A DNA stretch of 63,095 nucleotides, from assembly GCF_003298505.1 (NCBI RefSeq), contig NZ_QNGB01000009.1, positions 1-63,095 on the forward strand, read 5' to 3'. A model generated the notes under the pieces. It made no database searches. It was given only the letters and a program-made list of their open reading frames with translations, and was not told the origin of the DNA. The position numbers and the translations under genes were made by a program. Positions 18,055 through 27,847 of the stretch are shown here, piece by piece. Within the stretch, counting starts at the first letter, position 1. Each line of letters starts with the position of its first letter. The DNA comes from Roseovarius sp. TE539 (GTDB lineage: Bacteria; Pseudomonadota; Alphaproteobacteria; Rhodobacterales; Rhodobacteraceae).

Positions 18055-18717
18055 TCAGATCGGCCGGGTCAATGCCTGGCCGGATGCCCGGTTGGAATTG
18101 ACCGCCGGGTCGACGCGCCACGCCTGCAGAACGCCCTCCGGTGCCGGGTGCATGAGCCGCGCAGCCCCCTTGCCCGCCTCGCCCAGCCACAGCGCCCGGT
18201 CCTCGGGCGCCACCACCACCGGCATCCGGTGATGAATATGCGCGAGGTCCGGGTTGGCATCGGTCGTGATGATGGCGCAAGTCGTCACCGGCCGGCCATC
18301 GTCCCCCTCCCACAGCTGCCAGATACCCGCAAAGGCCAGCGGTGCACCGTCCCGCGCGGTAATGTACCACGGCAGGCGCCGGCCATCGGCGTCCTTGGTC
18401 CATTCATAGAACCCGCTGGCGGGGATCAGGCAGCGCCGCTCTCGTGCGGCGGTGCGGAAGGCCGGTTTCTCGGCCACCGTTTCGGCCCTTGCATTGATCA
18501 GCAGCGGTCCATCGTCGAGCGTCTTGGCCCAGTGCGGCACGAACCCCCACCGCATCGCCACCAGCCTTCGGGCGTCCTCCTGCGCGATGACGGAATGCAC
18601 CCGGTTGGTGGGGCAGACGTTGTAATTCGGCACTTCCGGCAGGTCGTTGGCCGGCGCCGCCGCGAAGAGCCGCGCCATCGCGTCATCCGGCAGGGTGATG
18701 GCGAAACGGCCGCACAT
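18055..18717 (-). CDS. SOS response-associated peptidase (SRAP/YedK/HMCES family)
   Basis: 220 aa. Cys2 follows the initiator Met (MCGRF), the residue that forms a thiazolidine cross-link to abasic sites in single-stranded DNA. Other conserved SRAP residues: Asn75 in NARAET, Glu105 in SGFYEW, and His in the HHRMPV segment. YedK/HMCES proteins shield abasic sites from strand cleavage. It begins four bases after the upstream methyltransferase stop on the same strand, so the two form an operon. Confidence 0.93.
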   Translation of the reverse strand: MCGRFAITLPDDAMARLFAAAPANDLPEVPNYNVCPTNRVHSVIAQEDARRLVAMRWGFVPHWAKTLDDGPLLINARAETVAEKPAFRTAARERRCLIPASGFYEWTKDADGRRLPWYITARDGAPLAFAGIWQLWEGDDGRPVTTCAIITTDANPDLAHIHHRMPVVVAPEDRALWLGEAGKGAARLMHPAPEGVLQAWRVDPAVNSNRASGQALTRPI

Positions 18718-18721
18718 GCGC

Positions 18722-19918
18722 TCAGCGCAACAGGCCGGAGTAGCGCAGCAGGCCCCAGCCCGTCAGCACCGACTCGACACGACTCCAGACTGCGCCGGTG
18801 CCGATCGGATCCGTCCCGCTCGCGGCGAAGATCTCGGACAGGCTATGCCGTCCGTCCACCCGCGCAATGAGGGGCGCGGCGGCCACCGGCAATTGCAAAC
18901 GGCCGGACATTCCGTTGAACGTGACCTGCGGGGCCTTGCCCTGCGCCACGGCCTGCGCCAGCGGTCGCGCCTCGATTCCCGTCAGATGCGGCACCAGGCT
19001 GCGGTTTCGGCTGCTCGCCGGCGTCTGCCCCGACCCGGCGGCGACGGCGTAGCCGACATGGGTCTTGATGGTGCCACGCAGCATTTCGGCCACGGCCATC
19101 GCCTTTTCATCATCCATACCTTCGGGGCGCGGCGCCAGCTCTGCAAGGTCATATAGTACGGGCATGGTGAACCCGGCCAGTTCCCAGCATCCCGCATCCA
19201 GCTCCGACAGCAGCGCGGGAATGTCGAAGGCCCGGTCCTGCGAATGCAGCAGAAGATCGTAAAACCCCGCGTCGCTGTCGCGGTGATCGCCTAGGTTGGG
19301 GTTGGTGTTGAACGGATGGCCGGCGGGCAGCCGGGCCATCACCTCACGCGCCGCGGCCAGTCTTGCCTCGGGCGCCAGAGTACCGAAAAGCCTGCCGAAT
19401 GCCTCCTGCAGCGGATAGACCCCGGACCGGCCGTACGGAGCATAGACCATGAACCCCATCCCGCCTCCGGGCGCCAACGCGGCGCGCAGGGCAGCGAACC
19501 CGGCGGCCGGATCGGGAAGGTGATGCAGCACCCCGCAGCAATCGATGTAATCGAATTCCCCCATTTCGGGCGCCTCCAGCAGACTGCCGGTGACGAAGGT
19601 GATCATTCCCTCCAGTCCTCGCGCGGCGGCGCGGTCCTCGGCTATCCTTCGCGAGGCCGTGGATAGATCCACATAGGTGATCTCGCATGGCTTGCCGGCC
19701 TGCGCCATGATCTGGGCAAGCTGAATCAGCGCGTCGCCGGTGCCACCGCCCGCAACCAGCGCCCGCAATGGCATAGACCAGTCACGACAGCCTCCGAACA
19801 CGAAATGGTCGATCTCCAGCGGATGCGAGGGGGATCCGGTGATCAGCCGCCTGGCCTCGTCGGCGGGGTTACGATCCGGGTAGGGATATGCCTCGTATTG
19901 CTCGGTAACCTGGTCCAT
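18722..19918 (-). CDS. Class I SAM-dependent methyltransferase
   Basis: 398 aa. The N-terminal YEAYPYPDRNPADEARR precedes a Rossmann-type methyltransferase domain with the SAM motif LVAGGGTGDALIQLA and the DYIDCCGVLHHLPDP acidic loop. The C-terminal 120 residues (LPVAAAPLIARVDGRHSLSEIF, winged-helix-like) are an extra domain. The substrate is unknown. The start at MDQVTEQYEAYPY is used; an ORF six residues longer begins at 19936. Coupled to the SRAP gene downstream. Confidence 0.85.
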   Translation of the reverse strand: MDQVTEQYEAYPYPDRNPADEARRLITGSPSHPLEIDHFVFGGCRDWSMPLRALVAGGGTGDALIQLAQIMAQAGKPCEITYVDLSTASRRIAEDRAAARGLEGMITFVTGSLLEAPEMGEFDYIDCCGVLHHLPDPAAGFAALRAALAPGGGMGFMVYAPYGRSGVYPLQEAFGRLFGTLAPEARLAAAREVMARLPAGHPFNTNPNLGDHRDSDAGFYDLLLHSQDRAFDIPALLSELDAGCWELAGFTMPVLYDLAELAPRPEGMDDEKAMAVAEMLRGTIKTHVGYAVAAGSGQTPASSRNRSLVPHLTGIEARPLAQAVAQGKAPQVTFNGMSGRLQLPVAAAPLIARVDGRHSLSEIFAASGTDPIGTGAVWSRVESVLTGWGLLRYSGLLR

Positions 19919-20059
19919 GCGCGCCTCGCCGATCATTGCACCAAATCATATGCCCGTCGGGCGCGGGAATGCAAAAGCCGTTGTCAGGCTCGCGCACCCC
20001 GAACGCACACACGGGGCATCACGATCGTCTTCGTTCACCAGCCGAAGGCGCGCAGGAAC

Positions 20060-21091
20060 TCAGACCGGAATCAACGCCCAGTAATCCAGATCCAGCAGCA
20101 CGCCGGGAAGATACTTGCCGTCGTCCCCCTTGAGCTCACCCGCCGCCGGCCCCTTGGTCGCCACAAGCCTCAGGCGCAGCGCACCGACCCCCGGTGCCGA
20201 TGTCCCGCTCCGGTCCAGCACCTCGCTCCAGGCCCGGATCGTGTCTCCGGCAAAGCAGGGGGCCGCATGCGCGCCACCGTTCAGCGCCACGATGACCTGC
20301 GCGTTGGCCAGCCCGTTGAAACTCAGCGCGCGCGCCATCGAGATGACATGCCCGCCATAGATCAGGCGCTTGCCGTCCTCGCGCAACGTGGCATCGAAAT
20401 GCACTTTCGCGGTGTTCTGCCAGAGGCGCGTTGCCATCATGTGCTCGGCCTCCTCCACGGTCACGCCATCGACATGGTCGATCACCTCGCCGACCTGGTA
20501 ATCGTTCCAGCGATGCGGTTCGCCGGCCAGGGTGAAATCATACCCGGTGAAATCCAACCCTTCCGGAACCACGAGGTCATCCGGTTCCAGCGCGTCCTTC
20601 AACTCGGGGATCACGGTTCGGGGTGCAGCACCATCGGGGTCGCGCTTGCGCACCATTGCCCAGCGGACATAATCCAGAACTTCATCACCGTCCTGGTTCA
20701 TGCCCCGCGTGCGGACCCAGACGACGCCGGACTTGCCATTGGAGTTCTGCTTGAGCCCGATCACTTCGGATGTGGCCCGAAGGGTATCGCCCGGCCAGAC
20801 CGGCTTTAGCCAGCGGCCCTCGGCATAGCCCAGGTTGGCCAGGGCATTGAGCGAGATGTCGGGCACTGTCTTGCCGAAGACCATATGGAAGGCCGCCAGA
20901 TCGTCGATCGGTGCCGCGGGCAGCCCGCAGGCACGAGCGAAGGCATCCGAGGACTGCAGCGCATGCCGCGCGGGGTAAAGCGCGTGATAAAGCGCCCGTT
21001 CGCCCCCGGATACGGTGCGCGGCACGGCATGATGAATGACCTCACCGACCGAATAATCCTCGAAGAAACGTCCGGGGTTTGTCTTGGCCAT
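20060..21091 (-). CDS. mch: Mesaconyl-CoA hydratase (MaoC family)
   Basis: 343 aa, a double hot-dog MaoC dehydratase. The length equals that of the characterised Rhodobacter sphaeroides mesaconyl-CoA hydratase, which interconverts mesaconyl-C1-CoA and beta-methylmalyl-CoA in the ethylmalonyl-CoA pathway. Segments RFFEDYSVGEVIHH and GGHVISMARALSFNGL lie in the two repeats. Neighbours (DUF1737, NnrU-like, mcl2, then mdh and suc genes) follow the Rhodobacterales arrangement known from R. sphaeroides, which supports the call. Start ATG 21091; a GTG two codons upstream is also in frame. Confidence 0.9.
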   Translation of the reverse strand: MAKTNPGRFFEDYSVGEVIHHAVPRTVSGGERALYHALYPARHALQSSDAFARACGLPAAPIDDLAAFHMVFGKTVPDISLNALANLGYAEGRWLKPVWPGDTLRATSEVIGLKQNSNGKSGVVWVRTRGMNQDGDEVLDYVRWAMVRKRDPDGAAPRTVIPELKDALEPDDLVVPEGLDFTGYDFTLAGEPHRWNDYQVGEVIDHVDGVTVEEAEHMMATRLWQNTAKVHFDATLREDGKRLIYGGHVISMARALSFNGLANAQVIVALNGGAHAAPCFAGDTIRAWSEVLDRSGTSAPGVGALRLRLVATKGPAAGELKGDDGKYLPGVLLDLDYWALIPV

Positions 21092-21093
21092 GA

Positions 21094-21300
21094 TCACTGC
21101 TCTCCCAGCTTGAGATCCGGACTGTACGTGCCGCCCTCGACCTCCTTGACCACTGCCTGGCCACAGCGCATGACGCCGTTCGCCTGATCATAGGCATAGG
21201 TCGGGCCGCCATGCAGCGACCAGCCCTGGTTGATCGCCGCTGTGACCTTGTGACAGAACGCCGGCGTGTCGTCGTCGGTAAGGAAACGATACAGCTTCAT
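21094..21300 (-). CDS. DUF1737 small protein
   Basis: 68 aa. MKLYRFLTDDDTPAFCHKV followed by NQGWSLHGGPTYAYD matches DUF1737, a small family of unknown function found beside acyl-CoA genes in Rhodobacterales. It ends two bases before the mch start, inside an apparent mcl2-nnrU-DUF1737-mch operon. No signal or membrane segment. Confidence 0.85.
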   Translation of the reverse strand: MKLYRFLTDDDTPAFCHKVTAAINQGWSLHGGPTYAYDQANGVMRCGQAVVKEVEGGTYSPDLKLGEQ

Positions 21301-21304
21301 CGTC

Positions 21305-21850
21305 TCACCGCGGGAATGGCCACACGCCCAGCCAGGCGTGGATGAAAGCGATCAGCGCGAACATCACCAGCGTGATTGCCACCAAAACGAAATCCTTTTT
21401 CGCAGGCCCCGGCTCGGGACGCACCCAGTCTTCCGAGCGGTTGATGACGATCACCTCCAGAACCGCCCAGGCCAGAAGCCCGCCGAACAGGATCAGCGAG
21501 GCCAGATCGCCATTCACCAGAAGGTGCGCAACCGCCCAGATCTTGACGGCGGTCAGCTGTGGATGCCGCATCGCCCCCCTGAGACGGCCAGTGGTGGCAC
21601 TCATCCCGTAGACGAACACGGCCAGCAGCATCAGCAGATTGTTCAGGTGCACAGTCCAGGCCGGCGGGAACCACAGGTTGACGAACGCGGCGCGCTGATA
21701 CCCGACGACCATCAGAACCAACGCGCCCAGAATGGCGACGGCCACCGCGGCCTTTCCGGCCATGCCCATCGACGCGCGCAAATCCGGCGCGACACGTTTG
21801 AACAGATGCGCCGCTGTCCAGAGTGCCAGGCCCAGGATAAGATATGTCAT
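21305..21850 (-). CDS. NnrU family membrane protein
   Basis: 181 aa with five or six predicted transmembrane helices, starting MTYLILGLALWTAAHLFKR. The MRHPQLTAVKIWAVAHLLVNGD segment is the conserved NnrU core. NnrU is named from a nitric oxide/nitrite metabolism locus, but homologues such as this one occur without denitrification genes, and the link here is positional only: it sits between mcl2 (10 bases upstream) and the DUF1737 gene. Confidence 0.85.
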   Translation of the reverse strand: MTYLILGLALWTAAHLFKRVAPDLRASMGMAGKAAVAVAILGALVLMVVGYQRAAFVNLWFPPAWTVHLNNLLMLLAVFVYGMSATTGRLRGAMRHPQLTAVKIWAVAHLLVNGDLASLILFGGLLAWAVLEVIVINRSEDWVRPEPGPAKKDFVLVAITLVMFALIAFIHAWLGVWPFPR

Positions 21851-21860
21851 TCTGCTGTCC

Positions 21861-22724
21861 TCACTCCGCCGCCATGTCGCGTATGGCATCCGCCTTGGCC
21901 AGGATACGCTGCGCGGCGACAACATGCAGGTTTTCCACGATCTGACCGTCCACCACGGCAACCCCCTGTCCCGATGCCTGGCTTTCACGATAGGCCGCGA
22001 TCTGACGTTCGGCCAGTTCGATTTCCGATTGCGTCGGCGCGAATGCGGTGTTGGAGATCTCGATCTGCGCCGGGTGGATCAGGGTCTTGCCGTCGAAGCC
22101 GAGGTCGCGGCCCTGCTCGCATTCCGCTTTCAACCCGTCACCGTCGCGAAAGCGATTGTACACCCCGTCGATCGCCACCACGCCGCGCGCCGCGCGCGAC
22201 GCCATCACGATCATCTGCAGCGCGCTCATTAGCGGCAGGCGGTCGGCACGGGCGCGGCAGCCCAGATCCTTGGTCAGGTCATTGGTTCCGGTAACCAGCC
22301 CCGTCACCTGCCGATGCGCCGCGATCTCGCGCGCATTGAACACGCAGAGCGGGGTTTCCATCATCACCCATATTGGCATGTCAGGGTCCAGCATGTCCGC
22401 CAGGTTGTCCACATCCGCCGACGTGTTGACCTTGGGCAGCAGGATCGCATCGGCGCCCGCATCATGCAGGGCGCGAACATCCTCCAGCCCCCATTCGGAG
22501 GTCAGGGCATTGATGCGTACGATCTTGGTGCGCTTTCCGTATCCGCCCTCACGCAGGGCGGCGGCCAGCGTGGCCCGTGCCGGCGCCTTGGCATCGGGCG
22601 CCACGGCATCCTCAAGATCGAATATGATCGCATCGGTGGGCAGGCTGCGCGCCTTGTCGAGCGCCCGCTCCTTGGAGCCGGGAATGTAGAGCACCGAACG
22701 GTAGGGGCGCGTATTGCTTTCCAT
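21861..22724 (-). CDS. mcl2: (3S)-malyl-CoA thioesterase, HpcH/HpaI (CitE-like) family
   Basis: 287 aa. CitE-like fold with RSVLYIPGSKERALDKA, IIFDLEDAVAP, WVMMETPLCVFNAREIA and GFDGKTLIHPAQIEI. Length and the neighbouring mch gene match Mcl2 of R. sphaeroides, a malyl-CoA thioesterase that with the malyl-CoA lyase Mcl1 yields malate from glyoxylate and acetyl-CoA. Mcl1 itself is longer and is not in the window, so lyase activity cannot be excluded from sequence. Start 22724 has a GGGAGG site. First gene of the leftward group; 196 bases of spacer precede it. Confidence 0.85.
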   Translation of the reverse strand: MESNTRPYRSVLYIPGSKERALDKARSLPTDAIIFDLEDAVAPDAKAPARATLAAALREGGYGKRTKIVRINALTSEWGLEDVRALHDAGADAILLPKVNTSADVDNLADMLDPDMPIWVMMETPLCVFNAREIAAHRQVTGLVTGTNDLTKDLGCRARADRLPLMSALQMIVMASRAARGVVAIDGVYNRFRDGDGLKAECEQGRDLGFDGKTLIHPAQIEISNTAFAPTQSEIELAERQIAAYRESQASGQGVAVVDGQIVENLHVVAAQRILAKADAIRDMAAE

Positions 22725-22920
22725 CTGCCTGTCCTCCCGAGTCGACTTCCGCAACTTTCTTGCGCAGACATGCCATTTAACGGAGGAAATGTTCAAGGCT
22801 TTTTTCGCCGCGGCGCAGAATCCGTCACGGGGTCCCACGACCGCCCGCGGGGTTAACCCAAGGTTGACCGTCCATTCCACATGCTCGACCCGACGGACCC
22901 GGCAACAAGAGGATACAGGA

Positions 22921-23229
22921 ATGATCGGAAATTCGCCCCTTGGCCCGGTCGCGGCTGTCACACTCGGCCTTCTCGGCGCGACGGCGGCCGCGGCCCAGAC
23001 CTGCGCACCGCGCGAAATAGTCGTTGACCGTCTGGCCGAACGTTATGGCGAGACGCGGCAATCCATGGGTCTTGGCTCCAACAACTCCGTGGTCGAGGTC
23101 TTTGCCTCGCACGACTCCGGAACATGGACAATCACGACCACGATGCCCGGCGGCATGACCTGCCTTGTTGCCAGTGGGCAGGCATTCGAGACGGTGACCG
23201 AAATGCCACCGCCGGGCGATGACGCCTGA
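22921..23229 (+). CDS. Small exported hypothetical protein
   Basis: 102 aa with an N-terminal signal peptide (VAAVTLGLLGATAAAAQTCAP, cleavage near AAAQ). The mature part is about 77 residues: a helix (REIVVDRLAERYGETRQSMGLG), then a beta-rich half with WTITTTMPGGMTCLVASGQAFE; two Cys likely form a disulfide in the periplasm. This pattern is common in small Rhodobacterales exported proteins of unknown role. Divergent from mcl2 and convergent with the TauE gene. Confidence 0.8.
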   Translation: MIGNSPLGPVAAVTLGLLGATAAAAQTCAPREIVVDRLAERYGETRQSMGLGSNNSVVEVFASHDSGTWTITTTMPGGMTCLVASGQAFETVTEMPPPGDDA

Positions 23230-23271
23230 GGTCGGCCATGGCCCCATGGGCCTGCGCACCGCACCCGCCCG

Positions 23272-24027
23272 TCAGGACAGCCCGTCGATGATCAGTCTGA
23301 TCCCGGTAACCGTCAGCAGAGCATAGGTGACCGCGAAAAAGACCCGCTCCGGCACCAGCCGGTGCGCAACCACCCCCAACCACGCGCCCAACAGCGCGAA
23401 CGGCAACAGCAGAAGATCCAGCATCAGTGTCTGGACCGTGAATATCCCCAGAAAGCTGTAGGGGACGAACTTGGCGATGTTGATGAGCCAGAAGATCAGC
23501 ACCGTGGTCGCCTGGAAACGGGTCTTGTCGAGGCCCCGCGACAACAGGTAGACGGCCGCCGGCGGGCCGCCCGCATGGCTGACAAAACTGGTGAACCCCG
23601 CAACCAGGCCGGCGAACATGCCCGCACCCGTCGAAAGGCCGCCGCGCGGTGGCCGGAACAGACGTGCCCGCACGCCGAGTTGCCAGATCACGAAAGCCAG
23701 CGATATTCCACCGATCAAAAGCCGGAAATGATCCGGTTCGGCCACCCGGTACAACGCCGCGCCGACCGCCACCCCTGGCAGCGCACCCAGCACCAGCAGC
23801 CGCGCGTCGGGCCAGCTCCAGCGGCGCCAGTAGGGCCGCAACGTCGCCAGATCGATTGCCATCAACAGCGGCAGCATTATCCCCAACGCCTGTCCGGGGG
23901 GCACCACCAGCGCCAGAATCGTGGCCGACGCAAATGCCGCGCCGGACCCGAAACCGCCCTTCGAAACCCCGGCGAAGACCACCGCAGGCACCGCCACCGC
24001 AAAAACACCGATCTCCGCCCCGGTCAT
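23272..24027 (-). CDS. Sulfite exporter TauE/SafE family protein
   Basis: 251 aa integral membrane protein with seven or eight predicted helices. Conserved family parts are VFAGVSKGGFGSGAAF near the N-terminus and GFTSFVSHAGGPPAAVYLL in the second half repeat. Family members move organosulfonates, sulfite or other small anions; the substrate is unknown. Start ATG 24027; a longer open frame upstream runs through the mdh start region and is not used. Divergent from mdh. Confidence 0.88.
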   Translation of the reverse strand: MTGAEIGVFAVAVPAVVFAGVSKGGFGSGAAFASATILALVVPPGQALGIMLPLLMAIDLATLRPYWRRWSWPDARLLVLGALPGVAVGAALYRVAEPDHFRLLIGGISLAFVIWQLGVRARLFRPPRGGLSTGAGMFAGLVAGFTSFVSHAGGPPAAVYLLSRGLDKTRFQATTVLIFWLINIAKFVPYSFLGIFTVQTLMLDLLLLPFALLGAWLGVVAHRLVPERVFFAVTYALLTVTGIRLIIDGLS

Positions 24028-24169
24028 GATGCCTTCCCGAAAAACCGCGTGATGCTTGAGCCTTAGCCCGCTGTGGCCCGGTCCGGCAACCCGCCGCAGA
24101 AACAATGCCGCAGCGCAGCACTCTTGCGCCGCGGCTTTGAAAGGACTACCCCCGGCGGCGACTTTGTAA

Positions 24170-25150
<981 letters not shown>

Positions 25151-25178
25151 CACACTGCACGTCATGTCACATTGACCG

Positions 25179-25207
25179 GGGCCGGCACAGTCCGGCCCTG
25201 ATTCTTT
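25179..25207 (+). terminator. Terminator-like hairpin after mdh
   Basis: GGGCCGG-CACAGT-CCGGCCC, a perfect 7-bp stem with a 6-base loop, followed by TGATTCTTTG. The trailing T-run is short, so strength is uncertain, but position and symmetry fit termination of mdh. Confidence 0.6.
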
Positions 25208-25235
25208 GCGATGCACTCTCCATGACAGGTCGCAG

Positions 25236-25273
25236 CTTTTGTGATCACAGCCCGGTGGCTGTGATCACAAAAG
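25236..25273. promoter_or_regulatory. Tandem palindromic operator upstream of sucC
   Basis: A perfect inverted repeat with 17-bp arms and a 4-base centre. Each arm itself contains the 10-bp palindrome TGTGATCACA (25240-25249 and 25260-25269), so two identical palindromic boxes lie with centres 20 bp apart, about two helical turns. A further palindrome GGAAATTTCC follows at 25275-25284. It sits 105 bases before the sucC ATG. This is the form of a binding site for a pair of regulator dimers. The regulator is unknown; central-carbon regulators of alphaproteobacteria are candidates. Confidence 0.65.
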
Positions 25274-25377
25274 TGGAAATTTCCCTCCAAATGACCACGA
25301 ACAGGAGAAAATCGTTTAAATACCGTTCCGGCTTGTGGGTATATCTGGGCCGAGCTTATCAGGAACGGGACAGATTC

Positions 25378-26571
25378 ATGAATATCCACGAGTATCAGGC
25401 CAAGGCCTTGCTGCGCTCATACGGCGCACCGGTATCGGACGGACGGGTGGTTCTGCGCGCCGAGGAAGCCAAGACCGCGGCGGGAGAACTCGACGGACCG
25501 CTCTGGGTGGTCAAGGCACAGATCCACGCCGGCGGACGCGGCAAGGGCAGTTTCAAGGAACCCGGTGCCGGCGAAGCGGGGGGCGTGCGATTGGCCAAAT
25601 CGGTCGAGGAAGCCGCGGACGAGGCCAAGCGCATGCTCGGCCGTACCCTTGTCACCAAGCAGACCGGCCCGGACGGCAAGCAGGTCAACCGGATCTACAT
25701 CGAGGACGGGTCGGGAATAGAAAGCGAGATGTATCTCGCCCTGCTGGTCGATCGCGGCACCTCGCGCGTTTCCTTCGTCTGCTCCACCGAGGGCGGCATG
25801 GACATCGAGGAGGTCGCGGCAAAGACCCCCGACAAGATCCTGAGCTTCTCGGTCGATCCCGCCACCGGCTATCAGCCCTTCCACGGCCGGCGCATCGCCT
25901 TCATGCTGGGCCTCACCGGCGGGCAGGTGAAGCAATGCGTGAAGCTGATGGGCACGCTCTACCGCATGTTCCTGGAAAAGGACATGGAGATGCTCGAGAT
26001 CAACCCGCTGATCATCACCGACCGGGGGGATCTGAAGTGTCTCGACGCCAAGATGGGGTTCGACTCCAACGCAGTCTACCGCCATTCCGATATCGGCGAG
26101 CTGCGCGACGTGACCGAGGAGGATCCCAAGGAACTGGAAGCCTCCAAGTATGACCTCAACTACATCGCGCTCGACGGCGAGATCGGCTGCATGGTCAACG
26201 GAGCAGGGCTTGCCATGGCCACCATGGACATCATCAAGCTCTATGGCAGCGAACCCGCCAACTTCCTCGACGTGGGCGGCGGCGCCACCAAGGAGAAGGT
26301 GACCGAGGCGTTCAAGATCATCACCTCGGATGACAACGTGAAGGGCATCCTCGTGAACATCTTCGGCGGCATCATGCGCTGCGACGTGATCGCCGAGGGC
26401 GTTGTCGCCGCGGTCAAGGAAGTGGGCCTGACCGTGCCCCTCGTGGTGCGTCTCGAAGGCACCAATGTCGAGGAAGGCAAGGAGATCATCCGCAATTCCG
26501 GCCTCAACGTCATCGCCGCCGACGACCTGAAGGATGGCGCCCAGAAGATCGTGAAGGCGGTGAAGGGGTAA
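25378..26571 (+). CDS. sucC: Succinyl-CoA synthetase beta subunit
   Basis: 397 aa. ADP-forming succinate-CoA ligase, beta chain. Begins [16 protein letters not shown]; the ATP-grasp domain contains [16 protein letters not shown] and [14 protein letters not shown], and the C-terminal CoA-ligase domain contains [13 protein letters not shown] and [16 protein letters not shown]. The start at 25378 has an AGGAAC site; an open frame of 52 more codons crosses the operator and is rejected. Unusually, its partner sucD does not follow directly: a 119-aa unrelated gene lies between them. Confidence 0.97.
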   Translation: MNIHEYQAKALLRSYGAPVSDGRVVLRAEEAKTAAGELDGPLWVVKAQIHAGGRGKGSFKEPGAGEAGGVRLAKSVEEAADEAKRMLGRTLVTKQTGPDGKQVNRIYIEDGSGIESEMYLALLVDRGTSRVSFVCSTEGGMDIEEVAAKTPDKILSFSVDPATGYQPFHGRRIAFMLGLTGGQVKQCVKLMGTLYRMFLEKDMEMLEINPLIITDRGDLKCLDAKMGFDSNAVYRHSDIGELRDVTEEDPKELEASKYDLNYIALDGEIGCMVNGAGLAMATMDIIKLYGSEPANFLDVGGGATKEKVTEAFKIITSDDNVKGILVNIFGGIMRCDVIAEGVVAAVKEVGLTVPLVVRLEGTNVEEGKEIIRNSGLNVIAADDLKDGAQKIVKAVKG

Positions 26572-26575
26572 CGCG

Positions 26576-26935
26576 TTGGCTAGCCGCGAGCACCTCCAAA
26601 CGCCATTCTTTGTCTCGTGTGCTGATTCGCGCACAAACGAGATAATCGACGATGAAGAATGGTACTACCCGACTTTGGACGAAGCGAGGGCACAGTTCAA
26701 TCAGGTGCGCGATCAAGGTAACCGTCACGTTTATCTTGGGGAGATCGGAGTGTTTGCGGCCGATAACGATGAACTCAAAGTCGACTACATGACTTTCGAT
26801 ACAACTAACAATGACTGGTGGCGCGAATGCTCGCCTCTCAATCGCCTAAATACTCGCGGTTTTGGGCGTGCTTGGGTACATGAAGCTTATGCTACAATTT
26901 ACATGCCCGTCGCCGACTATAACTGGAGGCTCTAA
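26576..26935 (+). CDS. Unknown 119-aa gene inserted between sucC and sucD
   Basis: 119 aa, not recognised. It starts with TTG four bases after the sucC stop (GAAGGGG site upstream); no in-frame ATG occurs until residue 72. The protein is acidic and rich in aromatic residues ([32 protein letters not shown]), with no signal or membrane helix. Base composition is visibly AT-richer than both suc genes, a sign of acquisition from elsewhere. Its stop overlaps the sucD ATG (TAATG) and its last codons (Asn-Trp-Arg-Leu) contain the GGAGG ribosome binding site of sucD. Confidence 0.75.
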   Translation: MASREHLQTPFFVSCADSRTNEIIDDEEWYYPTLDEARAQFNQVRDQGNRHVYLGEIGVFAADNDELKVDYMTFDTTNNDWWRECSPLNRLNTRGFGRAWVHEAYATIYMPVADYNWRL

Positions 26936-27816
26936 TGGCCGTACTCGTAGACAAAAATACAAAAGTGATCTGTCAGGGCCTCACCGGCTCGCAGGGCACG
27001 TTCCACTCTGAACAGGCGATCGCCTATGGCACCAACATGGTCGGCGGCGTGACGCCGGGCAAGGGCGGCACCACGCATCTGGACCTGCCGGTCTTCAACT
27101 CGGTGCACGAGGCAAGGCACGAGACCAAGGCCGATGCGTCCGTCATCTACGTGCCGCCCCCCTTCGCCGCGGACAGCATCCTCGAAGCGATCGACGCCGA
27201 AATGCCGCTGATCGTGTGCATCACCGAAGGCATCCCGGTGCTCGACATGATGCGCGTGCAGCGGGCGCTGGAAGGCTCCGCCTCGGTGCTGATCGGCCCC
27301 AACTGCCCCGGCATAATCACGCCCGATGCCTGCAAGATCGGTATCATGCCGGGCCACATCCACAAGCGCGGCTCCTGCGGGGTCGTCTCGCGCTCGGGCA
27401 CGCTGACCTACGAGGCAGTGAAACAGACCACCGATGTGGGCCTTGGCCAATCCACCTGCGTGGGCATCGGCGGCGACCCGATCAAGGGGACCGAGCATAT
27501 CGACGTGCTGGAATGGTTCCTTGCCGATGACGAGACCGAGAGCATCATCATGATCGGGGAGATCGGCGGCTCGGCCGAGGAGGACGCGGCGCAGTTCCTC
27601 ATCGACGAGGCCAAGAAGGGCCGCAAGAAACCGGTTGCCGGGTTCATCGCCGGGCGCACCGCGCCGCCGGGCCGGCGCATGGGTCACGCGGGGGCCATCG
27701 TCGCCGGTGGCAAGGGCGGTGCCGACGACAAGATCGAGGCCATGCGCTCGGCCGGCATCGTCGTCTCCGACAGCCCCGCCGGCCTTGGCGAGGCGGTGTT
27801 GGAGGCGATCGGCTGA
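26935..27816 (+). CDS. sucD: Succinyl-CoA synthetase alpha subunit
   Basis: 293 aa. The CoA-binding N-terminal domain begins [41 protein letters not shown] is conserved, and the phosphorylated active-site His is His251 in [11 protein letters not shown]. Forms the enzyme with SucC, making ATP from succinyl-CoA. Its ribosome binding site lies in the end of the 119-aa gene, so its expression is coupled to that gene. A hairpin-rich element follows the stop. Confidence 0.97.
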   Translation: MAVLVDKNTKVICQGLTGSQGTFHSEQAIAYGTNMVGGVTPGKGGTTHLDLPVFNSVHEARHETKADASVIYVPPPFAADSILEAIDAEMPLIVCITEGIPVLDMMRVQRALEGSASVLIGPNCPGIITPDACKIGIMPGHIHKRGSCGVVSRSGTLTYEAVKQTTDVGLGQSTCVGIGGDPIKGTEHIDVLEWFLADDETESIIMIGEIGGSAEEDAAQFLIDEAKKGRKKPVAGFIAGRTAPPGRRMGHAGAIVAGGKGGADDKIEAMRSAGIVVSDSPAGLGEAVLEAIG

Positions 27817-27847
27817 CAATGCTGAACCCTTGTCCACAAGCGCTGAG

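Noticed and set aside
25240..25269. CRP/FNR site
   Set aside because: TGTGA and TCACA are directly joined instead of separated by six bases; the consensus spacing is not met.
25162..25389. 75-codon minus-strand ORF across the suc operator
   Set aside because: No ribosome binding site, overlaps the palindromes and the sucC start, no recognisable protein features.
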